Positions 24,617 to 34,028 of a stretch of DNA of 36,610 nt are shown here, in pieces; within the stretch, counting starts at the first letter, position 1; each line of letters opens with the position of its first letter. The stretch comes from a virus, in the IMG/VR virus record IMGVR_UViG_3300025889_000377, positions 1 to 36,610 of that record. The stretch is one strand, 5' to 3'. A program made the translations under genes and the position numbers. The notes beneath the pieces were generated by a model, which was not told the DNA's origin, did not search any database, and saw nothing but the letters and a program-made list of their open reading frames with translations.

Positions 24617-26424
24617 TAGACTGCCTCTGCGGTAATGCTTGTACTAAATAGTTTTATCTCAAACACATAGTCTTCTGGGATGGTGATGAATCTGCCATCT
24701 GATGTTGTATTTCTGATAAAGTCATATTCAACGTCGGAAAACGAACCGCCAGTTAGTGAGTAGAACTCCATTTTTAGAATATCGGTGACTTGCTCTGTGT
24801 CGTTCAATATTCTTATGAGTTCGGAAACATTTATTGACTCACCGAAGTTATATTTTCTTCTGTTGAAGTAATCCTCAGTGACTTCAATGGCTGTTGAGAT
24901 GGCTTCAACATTGTTGTATGCTCTGTTGGATACAAATGAGAACCTTACACCGAAGTTGACTATTCTGCCATCTAGAATATCAACGGAGTCGGAAATGGTT
25001 TTGTACTGTGATAACCAAACTTTCAAGTTGTCTTTCACAGCTTGACTTGTAGTTGTGAGAGCCCCTGTGTCGTCCTCGGAGAGAACATAAAGGTTAATAG
25101 ACCTTCTTGGAGAAAAGTCGTCTCTTAGGGCAATTGCTCTCTTGATAGCCCCAAACTGTGCTGGCATTCTGTATGAGAAGTTCACATAGTCTGTTGGCGT
25201 AACAACTCTGCCTTGCGAGGACATGAGACCCATCACTGCTTCTCTAATCTCTTCGTCAGTTAGTGATAGACGGCTTCCTGCTATTTGCTCTTGGTTTTCA
25301 ACCTCTATAGAAGTCCTTACCTCTGCTTTAAGTGTTTCATCGGTAGCCGCTGTTGAAAAAACATAAATTGCATCGTCAACATTTGTTAGGGAGTATTGTG
25401 GTGCTGAAATAAGGTCTGCTGTGTTTACACGGTATGTAATAGTAAGCTGTGTGTTTGATGGTCCAATACCAAACTTATCAGTAGCCTTTAAAACAGTTGG
25501 GTCAAGAATTGTTGAAGAAACATAGTCCTTGCCTTGTTTCTGTAAAACAACGTTTGAAGGGTCATTGATGCTGTCGAGAGTTGAGTCGGAATCTTCTTTT
25601 CCGTTTCCAAATATTAAACTAAAATTTTCATCCTCAAACTTTGTGACAAACCTTCTTGAAGCTACAACAGGTTTCATAACATTTATTGTATTTGATGCTG
25701 TCGAGCCCTGGTTAGGAAAGGATTTATACACAATGTTTTGTGTAAGCGCATCAACTTGGTAGTATTCATTGCCTTCTATATCAAATACTGAAATAACCTC
25801 AATAACATTGTCTTCTTCTATTTCTGTTGAGTAAAACTTTGTGTTGTCAGACTGATCTTCAACGTCTACATCAATAGTGCGAATCACGCCAGAGGCAACC
25901 TGTGCATCAACCTTGGCGGCATATTTTGTGGGAATGCCCGTTGTGTTATTTACCTCAGAAACAACAAACTCTACGTCTGCTTCGGTAAAGTCAATATCTT
26001 CAACAAGGCTAAACACTGCGCCCTCACCAGAACTAAAAGTTGTTCCTCTTTTTAGAACTGGGAGGTAATCTCTGTTTGGACCGGAGTTGTCAGCGGCTGA
26101 TGGAATGTTCAAATATATGGTTACGACACCAGTTACATTTGGAGAAAGTGGGTCACTGTATCCCATTTGCCTTGCAAGGGCAATAATATTGTCACGGTTG
26201 ATAGCAGTTGAGAGGTTGTTCTCGTTCGATTGATAATCAAGCTGAAATGACATAACGTCGCCAAGATAAGCAACGGCATCTAAAATAAATGAGCCAAATG
26301 AAGCGTCTGTGAAATCGCTGTATTGATTAGGGTAAAACCTTTTTGCATAGGTTACCAGTTCGTCTTTGATGGCGTCAAAGTCTCTCGCCAAATAGTTTAT
26401 TTGTGGTTTGTTTGGATTTGCCAT
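24616..26424 (-). CDS. baseplate wedge protein, gp6 / baseplate-J family
   Basis: A 602-residue homologue of T4 gp6 (660 residues), the protein whose dimers form the iris-like ring of the baseplate and hold the wedges together. The N-terminal region (residues 1-90) is typical: NYLARDFDAIKDELVTYAKR, SDFTDASFGSFILDAVAYLG, and QLDYQSNENNLSTAINRDNI followed by ARQMGYSD. The central part carries the beta-rich baseplate-J core, and the C-terminal 200 residues contain VVTPTDYVNFSYRMP and EDYFNRRKYNFGESINVSELIR, again usual for the family. It directly follows gp25, as in other contractile-tail phages, with start and stop sharing one base. Confidence in family is high; assignment to gp6 rests on position and length. 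Confidence 0.93.
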   Translation of the reverse strand: MANPNKPQINYLARDFDAIKDELVTYAKRFYPNQYSDFTDASFGSFILDAVAYLGDVMSFQLDYQSNENNLSTAINRDNIIALARQMGYSDPLSPNVTGVVTIYLNIPSAADNSGPNRDYLPVLKRGTTFSSGEGAVFSLVEDIDFTEADVEFVVSEVNNTTGIPTKYAAKVDAQVASGVIRTIDVDVEDQSDNTKFYSTEIEEDNVIEVISVFDIEGNEYYQVDALTQNIVYKSFPNQGSTASNTINVMKPVVASRRFVTKFEDENFSLIFGNGKEDSDSTLDSINDPSNVVLQKQGKDYVSSTILDPTVLKATDKFGIGPSNTQLTITYRVNTADLISAPQYSLTNVDDAIYVFSTAATDETLKAEVRTSIEVENQEQIAGSRLSLTDEEIREAVMGLMSSQGRVVTPTDYVNFSYRMPAQFGAIKRAIALRDDFSPRRSINLYVLSEDDTGALTTTSQAVKDNLKVWLSQYKTISDSVDILDGRIVNFGVRFSFVSNRAYNNVEAISTAIEVTEDYFNRRKYNFGESINVSELIRILNDTEQVTDILKMEFYSLTGGSFSDVEYDFIRNTTSDGRFITIPEDYVFEIKLFSTSITAEAV

Positions 26425-26801
26425 TATATACCTACCTCAATCAAGTCTTGTTCTTCTGTGTTTGTTGGTAAAATGACGTATTTTAAGAGTACCTGCAAAG
26501 TCTGCTCACTTATTGAAACGTCAAGTTCCGTGATAGCGATATAGGGAGCATATGTTGTTAGTTGCTCTTCTATCTCATCTCTAATAGAGACTTCTCCAAA
26601 CTCCTCGTCAACTGCGGGATCAAATAAAAATGCTCGAAAACCACAACCAAAGTCAATATCGGTCAACTTTTCGCCCTTCTCGGTTTGCAGTATCATTCTT
26701 ACATTCTGTTTGGCGTTTTCATTGAAAGTCTTTGTTAGGACATATGAACCTTGAAGTTCATCTGTTTTTAGCGGTATTGATGGTTGAAATCCTGCTGTCA
26801 T
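26424..26801 (-). CDS. baseplate wedge protein gp25 / gpW family
   Basis: A 125-residue member of the gp25/GPW family, which sits in the baseplate centre and starts sheath assembly. Family features are FNENAKQNVRMILQTEKGE (T4-like NIRMLLLTxxGE), then DFGCGFRAFLFDP and RDEIEEQLTTYAPYI. I placed the start at the ATG at 26801, one base after the stop of the upstream gene and with AAGG ten bases before it; an in-frame GTG at 26828 would add nine residues that are not typical of the family. The length then is close to T4 gp25 (132). Followed directly by the gp6 homologue. Confidence 0.93.
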   Translation of the reverse strand: MTAGFQPSIPLKTDELQGSYVLTKTFNENAKQNVRMILQTEKGEKLTDIDFGCGFRAFLFDPAVDEEFGEVSIRDEIEEQLTTYAPYIAITELDVSISEQTLQVLLKYVILPTNTEEQDLIEVGI

Positions 26802-26802
26802 T

Positions 26803-28380
26803 TTATAATAACCTTGACAATTCTCCACAGTCCCTTAGCCAAGGGAAGTCTCCTGATAAATAGGCGCTGAGAGAAGAAAACAGTTCGTTTATTCCGTCGT
26901 CGATTCCCTTGAAGACACCGTTCTTTCTCATAATAGGGATTATTTGTTTCGCTATCTCAACATTTGGAATAACATTTATGGTGTTAAATAGGAAAACAGG
27001 AACAAACACCGACTTGATAACGGCATCAAAATCTTTTGTTTTTATCAGGTCAATAATGAGCAATTCTGCAACTGATGCATCGGTTGGGTATGCGCTGAGT
27101 TTGAAAACATCTTTCAAAACAATGTTATTGAACTCGGCACCTTCTTGTAGCACTTTCGTATATTCTGAGGCTTTGTATGGGTTTTCTGCACTAGCTAGCA
27201 CATAAGTTACATGTTCGTATGTCTGCGCTGCCTCCACTTCAACGGTTTTGAATTTCAAACCATCAGATGTGTTTTCAGTGACAACTTGGGTGCCTTTAAA
27301 AAGGTAAGGTTCCTTATAATAAAATGTTTTCTCAGGAAAAGTCTTGTCTAAAATGGGAGAGTTTGCATTAACAGGGGCTGGTTTTATGGCGTCAACCGAA
27401 CATCTTACGCCAAGGGAAATACCCTTAAAAATGGCGTCGAGTGTTTCTCTAAATTGCACAATACTGATACCTTTGAGAGCCTGCTCTGCATTGAGTTTTG
27501 GAAACATAATACCCTTCATATAATTATCAAAATCATCGATAGCACAAACAAATGTATTCAATGAAATAGAAAGAAGATTAGCCCCCAATGTTGGCTTTAA
27601 AAGCGGAGAGGTTTCACCTTCACTAAGAGTAAAAAACATTTTTACAATCTCATCTACTATAATTTTTATTTGTTCCTCGGTGATATCTAATTCTGAAATA
27701 CACTTTTCCATATCGGTCTTGCCTTTGGCGGTTACTCTGACGTATGGCTCAAAACAAAACCTTGGGTTTTTACTATATCCGGTGTCTGGAAAAACGCCAG
27801 TAGTAGAAGGTTGTGGGACTCCGACTTCGGGGTTTGTGATGCGGTAAAACTTTGTTTCTTTCTTGTTTTCACTCCATCCAGCCCATTTTTTAATTTGCCC
27901 ATCTTTATCGAGAAAGGTTAGCTTTGTTGTTTTCTCCATCTTGAAGAACTGGTCAACAACTTCATCAAGAAAGTTTCTTTTTGTTATATCTTTATCGAAG
28001 TTGTTTAGTTCTGCAACTTTTGACTGTGGATTGTAGAGTCTCGCACTTAGTTTCTCAATGGCACGAAACACAGTTCTTTTTATTGCCACATCAGACAAAA
28101 GTCTTATTTCTGTTTCTGTTAGTTCATCGAAACGAATATCGGGGAATGTTTCTGAGACTAGGGCTTGTGAAATATCTCCTAGTTCGCCTCGGTCTACAAG
28201 AGTTTGTTTCACATATTGGAAAAACAAGTCCACTATCAACTCGTCTGTTGGCGAGATAATCTGGTAGTTGCTCATGTAAACAGGAGGTAGGATGGAAAAG
28301 AATATTTCCATTACGATGTTTTTTACTTTTATGTCTGCACCATAGCCGAATAGGGCAGATGCTAGGGCTTTACTACTCAC
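26803..28380 (-). CDS. unknown baseplate-cassette protein
   Basis: A 525-residue protein, mostly helical by composition, with many charged residues and phenylalanines. I do not recognise the family. It has no signal peptide. The start is the GTG at 28380: it has a perfect AAGGAGG six bases upstream, while an upstream in-frame TTG at 28401 has nothing comparable and would deepen the overlap with the preceding gene. The gene overlaps the end of the 1570-residue gene by eight bases and is one base from gp25. Position between spike-type proteins and gp25 suggests an inner baseplate or tail-hub component, by inference only. Confidence 0.75.
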   Translation of the reverse strand: MSSKALASALFGYGADIKVKNIVMEIFFSILPPVYMSNYQIISPTDELIVDLFFQYVKQTLVDRGELGDISQALVSETFPDIRFDELTETEIRLLSDVAIKRTVFRAIEKLSARLYNPQSKVAELNNFDKDITKRNFLDEVVDQFFKMEKTTKLTFLDKDGQIKKWAGWSENKKETKFYRITNPEVGVPQPSTTGVFPDTGYSKNPRFCFEPYVRVTAKGKTDMEKCISELDITEEQIKIIVDEIVKMFFTLSEGETSPLLKPTLGANLLSISLNTFVCAIDDFDNYMKGIMFPKLNAEQALKGISIVQFRETLDAIFKGISLGVRCSVDAIKPAPVNANSPILDKTFPEKTFYYKEPYLFKGTQVVTENTSDGLKFKTVEVEAAQTYEHVTYVLASAENPYKASEYTKVLQEGAEFNNIVLKDVFKLSAYPTDASVAELLIIDLIKTKDFDAVIKSVFVPVFLFNTINVIPNVEIAKQIIPIMRKNGVFKGIDDGINELFSSLSAYLSGDFPWLRDCGELSRLL

Positions 28381-31300
28381 CTGTAACCTCCTTGATAGCA
28401 CCCAAAATGTGTTTTTGTTGCGTTTTTGTTAGTTTGGAACTTCCTAGCCAATCGCCAGCAAAATAGACACCATTAGCCTCAGAAGTTGAGTTCATTAGTC
28501 TTTGCGTCTCGTAAAACGCCTCGGGGGCTTCCACGACATTACCGATAAAGTTTGATATCTTCTTGGGCTCGTTTAGTTCTCCATCGGTAAGGTTTTTGTA
28601 GAAGTCTTTTAGACTTGCTTCAACCTTATTGATGAGTTTTTCCACCTCTGCTGGAACTGTGTCCTCAAAGAAAACATCGCTGAGAATATTGTCAGAACGC
28701 AAAAAGAACAAAACAGATGGTGGCTTGGGGTTTGTTTTTAGTTTCTTGATTATCTCCAAAATCTCTTTTGGTGATGGGTTCTCTGGTAGTTTTATTTTCT
28801 GGGCTTCAAGATATGGCTTGAAGAAGAAGTTGGAAACTTGTTCGTATGGCTTGCCAAGTTCTTCTTTGACCCTTGTATCAAGAACAAGTTGTGTGTCGCT
28901 ATAAATACTATTTGCCACAGAAGACAACTGTGTTTTTTGATCTTGCGATAAGTTTGGATAGAAGCTCGTGTTTTTAATTGAATTCTCAATAACAGATAGG
29001 AACACTTGGTTTTGTGGGTTCTCCGCGTTCTGTATTTTAACAAGCTCTCCATTTTCACTCACAAACTTCTCATAGTCGTATTCATTATTTACCGTTAGTG
29101 GTTCGGAGAGTTTTGGCAAGTCTCTGTTTAGTGCGTTTACCCCTTCATCAAGTTCAACTCGGAAATCCCTAAGACCTATGTTTAAGTCGAGAAGAGTTGT
29201 TTCGCCGTTTGTATACTCATAACGAATACCTTCATTACTGCGTGTTATTTTTAGAACATATTCTTTATCAACAAGAGTCACATTTCCATTTGTGTCTTCT
29301 TGGGCATTTGGATAGTTCTCTAAAACAAAACTTTGGTATTTTGCAGGAAACCTTCTTGGGTCTGGCTCAAATGGTAACAACGCGAGAAGGTTCTCAGCCC
29401 AAGCGTAAAAATAGTTTGAGTTGTTTAGTTCACGAGATGCATCAAGAAGCGCAAATTCGGTTGTATTTATACCACCTACATCAAACAAAGCTTCCAACAT
29501 TTGTGATTTGAACGGAGCAACAAGCGGGTTAATAATAACAAGTATCTCTATCAAGTCTTGCAAAAACTCTCTCTCAAAAGAATCATTTCTGAGCAGCTTT
29601 ACTGTATTATTTTCATACTGAATGCCAAGAGCATTGCTGAATACTTGTGGTCTTAGGTTGAATTTTTTGCGATAATTTCTGTTCTCGGCATCACCGTTGT
29701 TTTTTCGGACTTGACTCAACCAATAGTTATTGTATAGAACTCCATAAGCCAAAGAAAGGTCTGCGGTGACAACATCTTCAAGGTCGGGTTTATCATCGAG
29801 AGAGCCAACAAAAAGCCTTCTGAGAGAACGGTAGTCGAAGTATGGCTTGATACGCAACTGTGTGACCAACTGTGTGACAGTTCCTGATAAAGCAAAGTTG
29901 GTGAAACCAGCCAAGAGTGTTGGCGCTGTGTTTATCTCTTTGATGAGACCAATTGTGCCATTTAGAAGCTCACAGAAACCGCTAACCCTTTCTTCCAACT
30001 CCTTTCTCGCCTCTTGTATTTGCTGCTCGGCTTGCTCGTCTGTTAGACCAGACCTCTCGGCTAAACGAAGCAGAGCGTCTTTGAGGGCGTCAACCGTTTC
30101 GGAGCCGTCAACGATAACTGGTGGACACTCTTCTGTGCCAGTAATCTGTCTAAATAGAGTTGCTGCGATAAGTGCATCATATTCGTAACTATCGTTTATG
30201 ATACTAAGCACTGTGCGAAACTCTTCATCAGAAAAGGTTGCAGGATAAAAAACATTATCTGCTATTAATTTGCCTCTTGCAAAAATAAACTGTGGTGCGT
30301 CACCTCCCAACAAAGCCTTAAAGTGGGCTATTGGCATGTCGGTTGCCAACTGACTTATGAAGTCTGTCAGCAAATCTGCTGTAATAAAGCCAAAAGATGG
30401 TATTTTTTGAATAGTGTTTGTGGCTGTGGCAGCGTTTGAACCCGTTAAACCAGCGGCAGCAAGAGAGCCAGCTTGGTTGGACAAGGTTTGGTTTAGGCTT
30501 GATGAAGACTGATCAATGTCAGATTGGTCACAGTCAGAGAAGTCCGCGCCGCAGTCAATATCAAGTAGGCTCAAAATACTCTGAACAAATGCAACAATAA
30601 GGTCTTTTATTATCTTCACTAGCAAAGAAATCAAAAAGCCTCTTAGGCACTTGAACCAATCAAGAGATGGAACTTTTGGTATTTCTCTGGCAAACAAAAG
30701 TTTTGCGAGGGGGAAGTTGGGGTTTTCTTTTGCTTCCTTCTCCAAGAACTCTGGGAAGTTTGTAACAGTGTCAATGGCTTTTAGGGTGTTTTGGTAAGCG
30801 CCCATTGTGTCAAAGTTAGCCAAACAAGCCAACTCTCCACCACCTAACTTAGAAAGTTCGCATTTGAACCTGTCTACTGTTTTTACAACAAACAATGCCC
30901 AGTTGCCCTTGTGAAGAACCGTAGTGTAAAGGTCGTCTATTGTTTGAGCGCTCTTGACGGCAAACTCAACACAGCCGGTGCCGCCAAAGGCTTGTTCAAT
31001 AAGTTCGTTTCTCCTGTTGTTCAACTCTCTAAGAATGGCAGACTTCTCTTCGTCTGTTAGTTCAGCCGTGAGAATATCTTTACCTCTTGATAGTTTTTGT
31101 GAGAAAGGCTTTTCTTTGTAGTATATCGAGTATCGATACAGTCTATCAAAAAATGTTTTGTATGTTCCTGCACCATTTACTTCTCGATAGCTGTCGTCAT
31201 CAGTGGCAAGTATGAATGATAACTCTGGTGCTGAAAGTTGTGCTGTAAGGTCGTTTTGCCCCTTGATGTAGGTATTTATTTGCAAAGTTCTGTAATCAAA

Positions 31301-33085
31301 GTTATCTATAAGAACCTTATCTCCCGCTGGAGATGCATTTAGCCAAGTAAACTGTTCCAATAGACTGCCCCATTGTGGGACGTATTCTACAAGAATATTG
31401 TTTGCCTTTTTTCCCTTCTTTTTTTCTCTTACCACACCAACTGTGTATGGACCGTCAAGCTTATCAAAGTTTGTAATATCTTTCAGTTGCCCATTTACTA
31501 AAACAGACTTTTTTATCTTCTTTAGGCTCGATATACCTTCGATATAAAGTTGCCCTTTCATTAAAGCATCGCGAGCGATGGTAGCCAAACCATACACAAG
31601 AGCATATTGTAGTTTTTTATCGGGAAAAGCAGCACGATAAATGTATTCTATATCAGTTGTCTTACTGGTTATCGCGGGGTCATCATTACCCTCTCTTGTA
31701 TTAAGAAGTAGAATAACGTCTTTCAATATACTGTCAAAGTCGTCTATGCTTTGCAGGGTTTTGCGAATCTGTTTTGCGATCTCATCTTCTATTAGAACAA
31801 CCTTACCGTTTTCTAAAAATATTTCGTCCACGTTGTTTGTAAGTGTATTATTCAAAGTAAGCGTAAGCAGTGCTCGTGGTGTAAGAACGGTTCTATCAAG
31901 ATGAATACTGGAAATATATTTTGGAACTCTTGCCTGGGTGTGGAGATTTATTGTAAATGCCGCGTTAGAAAGTGCATCTAATGCTGTTGCGGTTATCTCT
32001 CCATATACAGCAGAAGACTTTACAAATGTAGGAATATTTTTTATGTTCTCGACTTGTTTGTCAACGGTTTTTTGCAGAGTAGAATCGTCTTCACTCACCC
32101 CAGCATAAATGGCTTTATCGTTACCGTCTGTCATTGCCGTTTCAAGCTTTGTTGCCATACGAGTCAAGTTTTGTAACCTTGCCTCAAATTCATCAGCGCC
32201 TATTTCTTTTGTTTGTTTATTATTTGCATCGAGCCTGATAATATCATTTAGTAGACTGTGAGCCTTATCTATTCCAAATGGTGTGCCTGTTTGGCTTTGC
32301 AACAAATCTTTTGTGTTAATTGGCTCAACCACTGGGTTTACTTTTGATGAAACAGCGAGTTTCAGTGGAATCTTATAAGTAAAAAAGCCCCAGCGTTGAG
32401 TGGTTGGAATCTTTGGGTTATAATCTATTATTAGTTTATCGGGTTGTGCCAACATTTCTAAGAAAAATTCTTTTGATAAGCCAAAGGATTCCACACAGCC
32501 GTCTGCTATTACAGACCTGAAAGTTTCATAAGATAGGGTCTCTGTTGCAAGCTCTTTGTAGCTAATACCAAGTTCATTACTTACTTGATAAATGTTTTTA
32601 TAAGTTCCAGTTTGTAGTTTCTCAAACTGTTCTTCATTTGGTCCTGCTGCAAGGGCGGCGGCGGCTCTTGCCTCTGGCTCAAAAAGTATTCCTACATACT
32701 CTATCTGCGAATTGGGGTTTGGGACATTACCTTCGTTTGCTTCACCAACCAATGGCAAGTAGAAGAAAGGCTGAACAATGTCGATTGTTTTGTCTGCCGA
32801 GTTCCAGTAACAAGCAGGGGTCTTTGAAAACATATTTGCGTTTGGAAGCGTTTTTGTCATTTCTTTAAAAATAGAAATAGCGACCATAGGATTGGTGCCA
32901 GCTAAAAAAGAACCGACATTGGCACCAAACTTTTCAACAACCTTTGTTTCGTTTAGGCGTTGAAATATTTCCTCAATAGAGAGGGTTGTAAAACCACCTT
33001 GTAGTAATTCAAAAACAATATTTTGTCCGGTCTCATCAAAACTGTTTACTGCTGATATGTCTTGTTTAAATGGCTGTAACTTCAT
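28373..33085 (-). CDS. 1570-residue unknown protein in the baseplate cassette
   Basis: The second-largest gene here, with no family I can name. The first 800 residues are a mix of helical and beta-like stretches. About residues 805-850 form a hydrophobic block (GFLISLLVKIIKDLIVAF, then SILSLLDIDCGADFSDC) that looks like one or two membrane-interacting or buried helices, followed by a Ser/Gln/Asp-rich linker and Ala-rich segment. A charged helical stretch (about 1010-1050, with EQAEQQIQEARKELEERV) follows. The C terminus ends in a helical segment containing TKTQQKHILGAI. It begins one base after the stop of the spike-like gene and overlaps the next gene by eight bases. Candidates by position are a hub, tape-measure-like or tail-needle protein, but nothing in the sequence decides this. 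Confidence 0.7.
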   Translation of the reverse strand: MKLQPFKQDISAVNSFDETGQNIVFELLQGGFTTLSIEEIFQRLNETKVVEKFGANVGSFLAGTNPMVAISIFKEMTKTLPNANMFSKTPACYWNSADKTIDIVQPFFYLPLVGEANEGNVPNPNSQIEYVGILFEPEARAAAALAAGPNEEQFEKLQTGTYKNIYQVSNELGISYKELATETLSYETFRSVIADGCVESFGLSKEFFLEMLAQPDKLIIDYNPKIPTTQRWGFFTYKIPLKLAVSSKVNPVVEPINTKDLLQSQTGTPFGIDKAHSLLNDIIRLDANNKQTKEIGADEFEARLQNLTRMATKLETAMTDGNDKAIYAGVSEDDSTLQKTVDKQVENIKNIPTFVKSSAVYGEITATALDALSNAAFTINLHTQARVPKYISSIHLDRTVLTPRALLTLTLNNTLTNNVDEIFLENGKVVLIEDEIAKQIRKTLQSIDDFDSILKDVILLLNTREGNDDPAITSKTTDIEYIYRAAFPDKKLQYALVYGLATIARDALMKGQLYIEGISSLKKIKKSVLVNGQLKDITNFDKLDGPYTVGVVREKKKGKKANNILVEYVPQWGSLLEQFTWLNASPAGDKVLIDNFDYRTLQINTYIKGQNDLTAQLSAPELSFILATDDDSYREVNGAGTYKTFFDRLYRYSIYYKEKPFSQKLSRGKDILTAELTDEEKSAILRELNNRRNELIEQAFGGTGCVEFAVKSAQTIDDLYTTVLHKGNWALFVVKTVDRFKCELSKLGGGELACLANFDTMGAYQNTLKAIDTVTNFPEFLEKEAKENPNFPLAKLLFAREIPKVPSLDWFKCLRGFLISLLVKIIKDLIVAFVQSILSLLDIDCGADFSDCDQSDIDQSSSSLNQTLSNQAGSLAAAGLTGSNAATATNTIQKIPSFGFITADLLTDFISQLATDMPIAHFKALLGGDAPQFIFARGKLIADNVFYPATFSDEEFRTVLSIINDSYEYDALIAATLFRQITGTEECPPVIVDGSETVDALKDALLRLAERSGLTDEQAEQQIQEARKELEERVSGFCELLNGTIGLIKEINTAPTLLAGFTNFALSGTVTQLVTQLRIKPYFDYRSLRRLFVGSLDDKPDLEDVVTADLSLAYGVLYNNYWLSQVRKNNGDAENRNYRKKFNLRPQVFSNALGIQYENNTVKLLRNDSFEREFLQDLIEILVIINPLVAPFKSQMLEALFDVGGINTTEFALLDASRELNNSNYFYAWAENLLALLPFEPDPRRFPAKYQSFVLENYPNAQEDTNGNVTLVDKEYVLKITRSNEGIRYEYTNGETTLLDLNIGLRDFRVELDEGVNALNRDLPKLSEPLTVNNEYDYEKFVSENGELVKIQNAENPQNQVFLSVIENSIKNTSFYPNLSQDQKTQLSSVANSIYSDTQLVLDTRVKEELGKPYEQVSNFFFKPYLEAQKIKLPENPSPKEILEIIKKLKTNPKPPSVLFFLRSDNILSDVFFEDTVPAEVEKLINKVEASLKDFYKNLTDGELNEPKKISNFIGNVVEAPEAFYETQRLMNSTSEANGVYFAGDWLGSSKLTKTQQKHILGAIKEVTGE
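28387..28393 (-). promoter_or_regulatory. ribosome-binding site that decides a GTG start
   Basis: AAGGAGG lies inside the last codons of the 1570-residue gene, six bases before GTG at 28380. It is among the strongest Shine-Dalgarno matches in the window and selects this GTG over the TTG at 28401. Confidence 0.8.
28900..28912 (+). promoter_or_regulatory. exact T4 late promoter consensus on the antisense strand
   Basis: The plus strand reads TATAAATACTATT, identical to the extended T4 late promoter consensus. It lies inside the 1570-residue gene and points against every gene in the window. It could drive an antisense RNA or be chance; the encoded minus-strand residues are ordinary (NSIYSD). 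Confidence 0.35.
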
Positions 33086-33086
33086 T

Positions 33087-34028
33087 TTATGTCGTCTTAT
33101 TGTGTGGGCTGCAAATATATCTACGTGCGCCGGGAGTTAGATAATTAGTTTTGAACTCAGCGTGCTGAAACTGTCTGAGGTTTGTTTCTACCGCTTGCAT
33201 TGCATTGTCAACTGTTGTTAACAAGCCTTGTATAAATGAGTTTGGGTCAATGGGTGGTGTTGTTGGACCAACCGCCGAGCCGTGGAAGTGTCCTATGAAC
33301 TGTGCCTGTTGTTGGACAATTATTTTTGTAATAACTGATATTTGTGTATCGAGGGTGGCAACATGTTCTAGCAACGCCGTCATCGCGTCCACGAGGTTTT
33401 GCCCTTTTACCATTGGCTGTAAGTCTGTGTTGCCCTTTGTAGAATTTGCTGCTGCAATGAGTTCAATGCCGTATTCGCCACCTATCTGTCTATTCTTGCT
33501 GTTATATCTATCAGGCATTGTAACCAACTTGATAGACTCTCTACTGATGAGGCGAATACCATCTGCTTTCATGCCGATTGCAGATTTATTTTTTGATGCT
33601 CCATCAATCGAACCCTTCTTTCTTAGAAGGTCACTAATATAAAAGTTATCGTCAATATCAGTCTTTTGTGAAACATAGATACGAGCGGAATCTAGTTTAA
33701 AGTTTGGAGTTGTCAAGCCTGGAGTTCCAGTTTGTTCTCCAGCTAGCTTCTCTTTTATGTATTCCTTGCCAACATCGCCGCCTCTGCCCACAACCAAGTC
33801 AAGGGTCGCTGCGTTTGTTTCACCAGCATGACCGGCTCGACCAGCACCAGGGTTATCTTTGCCAAACACAATGTATGCGTCACCATTTCTAAGAACTTTT
33901 TCACCAAGTAGTTGATTATATTCAAAAATATATTCTCCCGGCATTGATGAGCCTTGGACTACTTTTTCATAGCCATTGGGGAGGTTTGTAATATCGACTC
34001 TACTGTCTACTGCTTTTTCTTTACTCAT
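33087..34028 (-). CDS. probable baseplate spike/puncture protein
   Basis: A 313-residue protein. The middle section (residues about 135-195) has short regular beta repeats such as KSAIGMKADGIRLISRESIK, resembling beta-helical spike shafts where KAD-x-x-RLI-x-RE-type strands recur. Residues 247-258 hold HFHG followed by GPTTPP; HxH motifs bind metal at the tip of P2 gpV-type spikes, though here about 55 residues follow. The N-terminal 90 residues contain a glycine-rich loop region (GKDNPGAGRAGHAG). It lies directly after the amidase-containing protein (ATGA overlap) and before the 1570-residue protein, the usual place of hub and spike genes upstream of gp25/gpW. No lysozyme domain is present. 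The spike role is an inference of moderate strength. Confidence 0.6.
   Translation of the reverse strand: MSKEKAVDSRVDITNLPNGYEKVVQGSSMPGEYIFEYNQLLGEKVLRNGDAYIVFGKDNPGAGRAGHAGETNAATLDLVVGRGGDVGKEYIKEKLAGEQTGTPGLTTPNFKLDSARIYVSQKTDIDDNFYISDLLRKKGSIDGASKNKSAIGMKADGIRLISRESIKLVTMPDRYNSKNRQIGGEYGIELIAAANSTKGNTDLQPMVKGQNLVDAMTALLEHVATLDTQISVITKIIVQQQAQFIGHFHGSAVGPTTPPIDPNSFIQGLLTTVDNAMQAVETNLRQFQHAEFKTNYLTPGARRYICSPHNKTT

Noticed and set aside
29464-29471. Perfect TATAAATA on the coding strand inside the 1570-residue gene
   Set aside because: An 8-mer is expected about once by chance in AT-rich DNA of this length, and the bases after it (CAACC) do not extend the late consensus.
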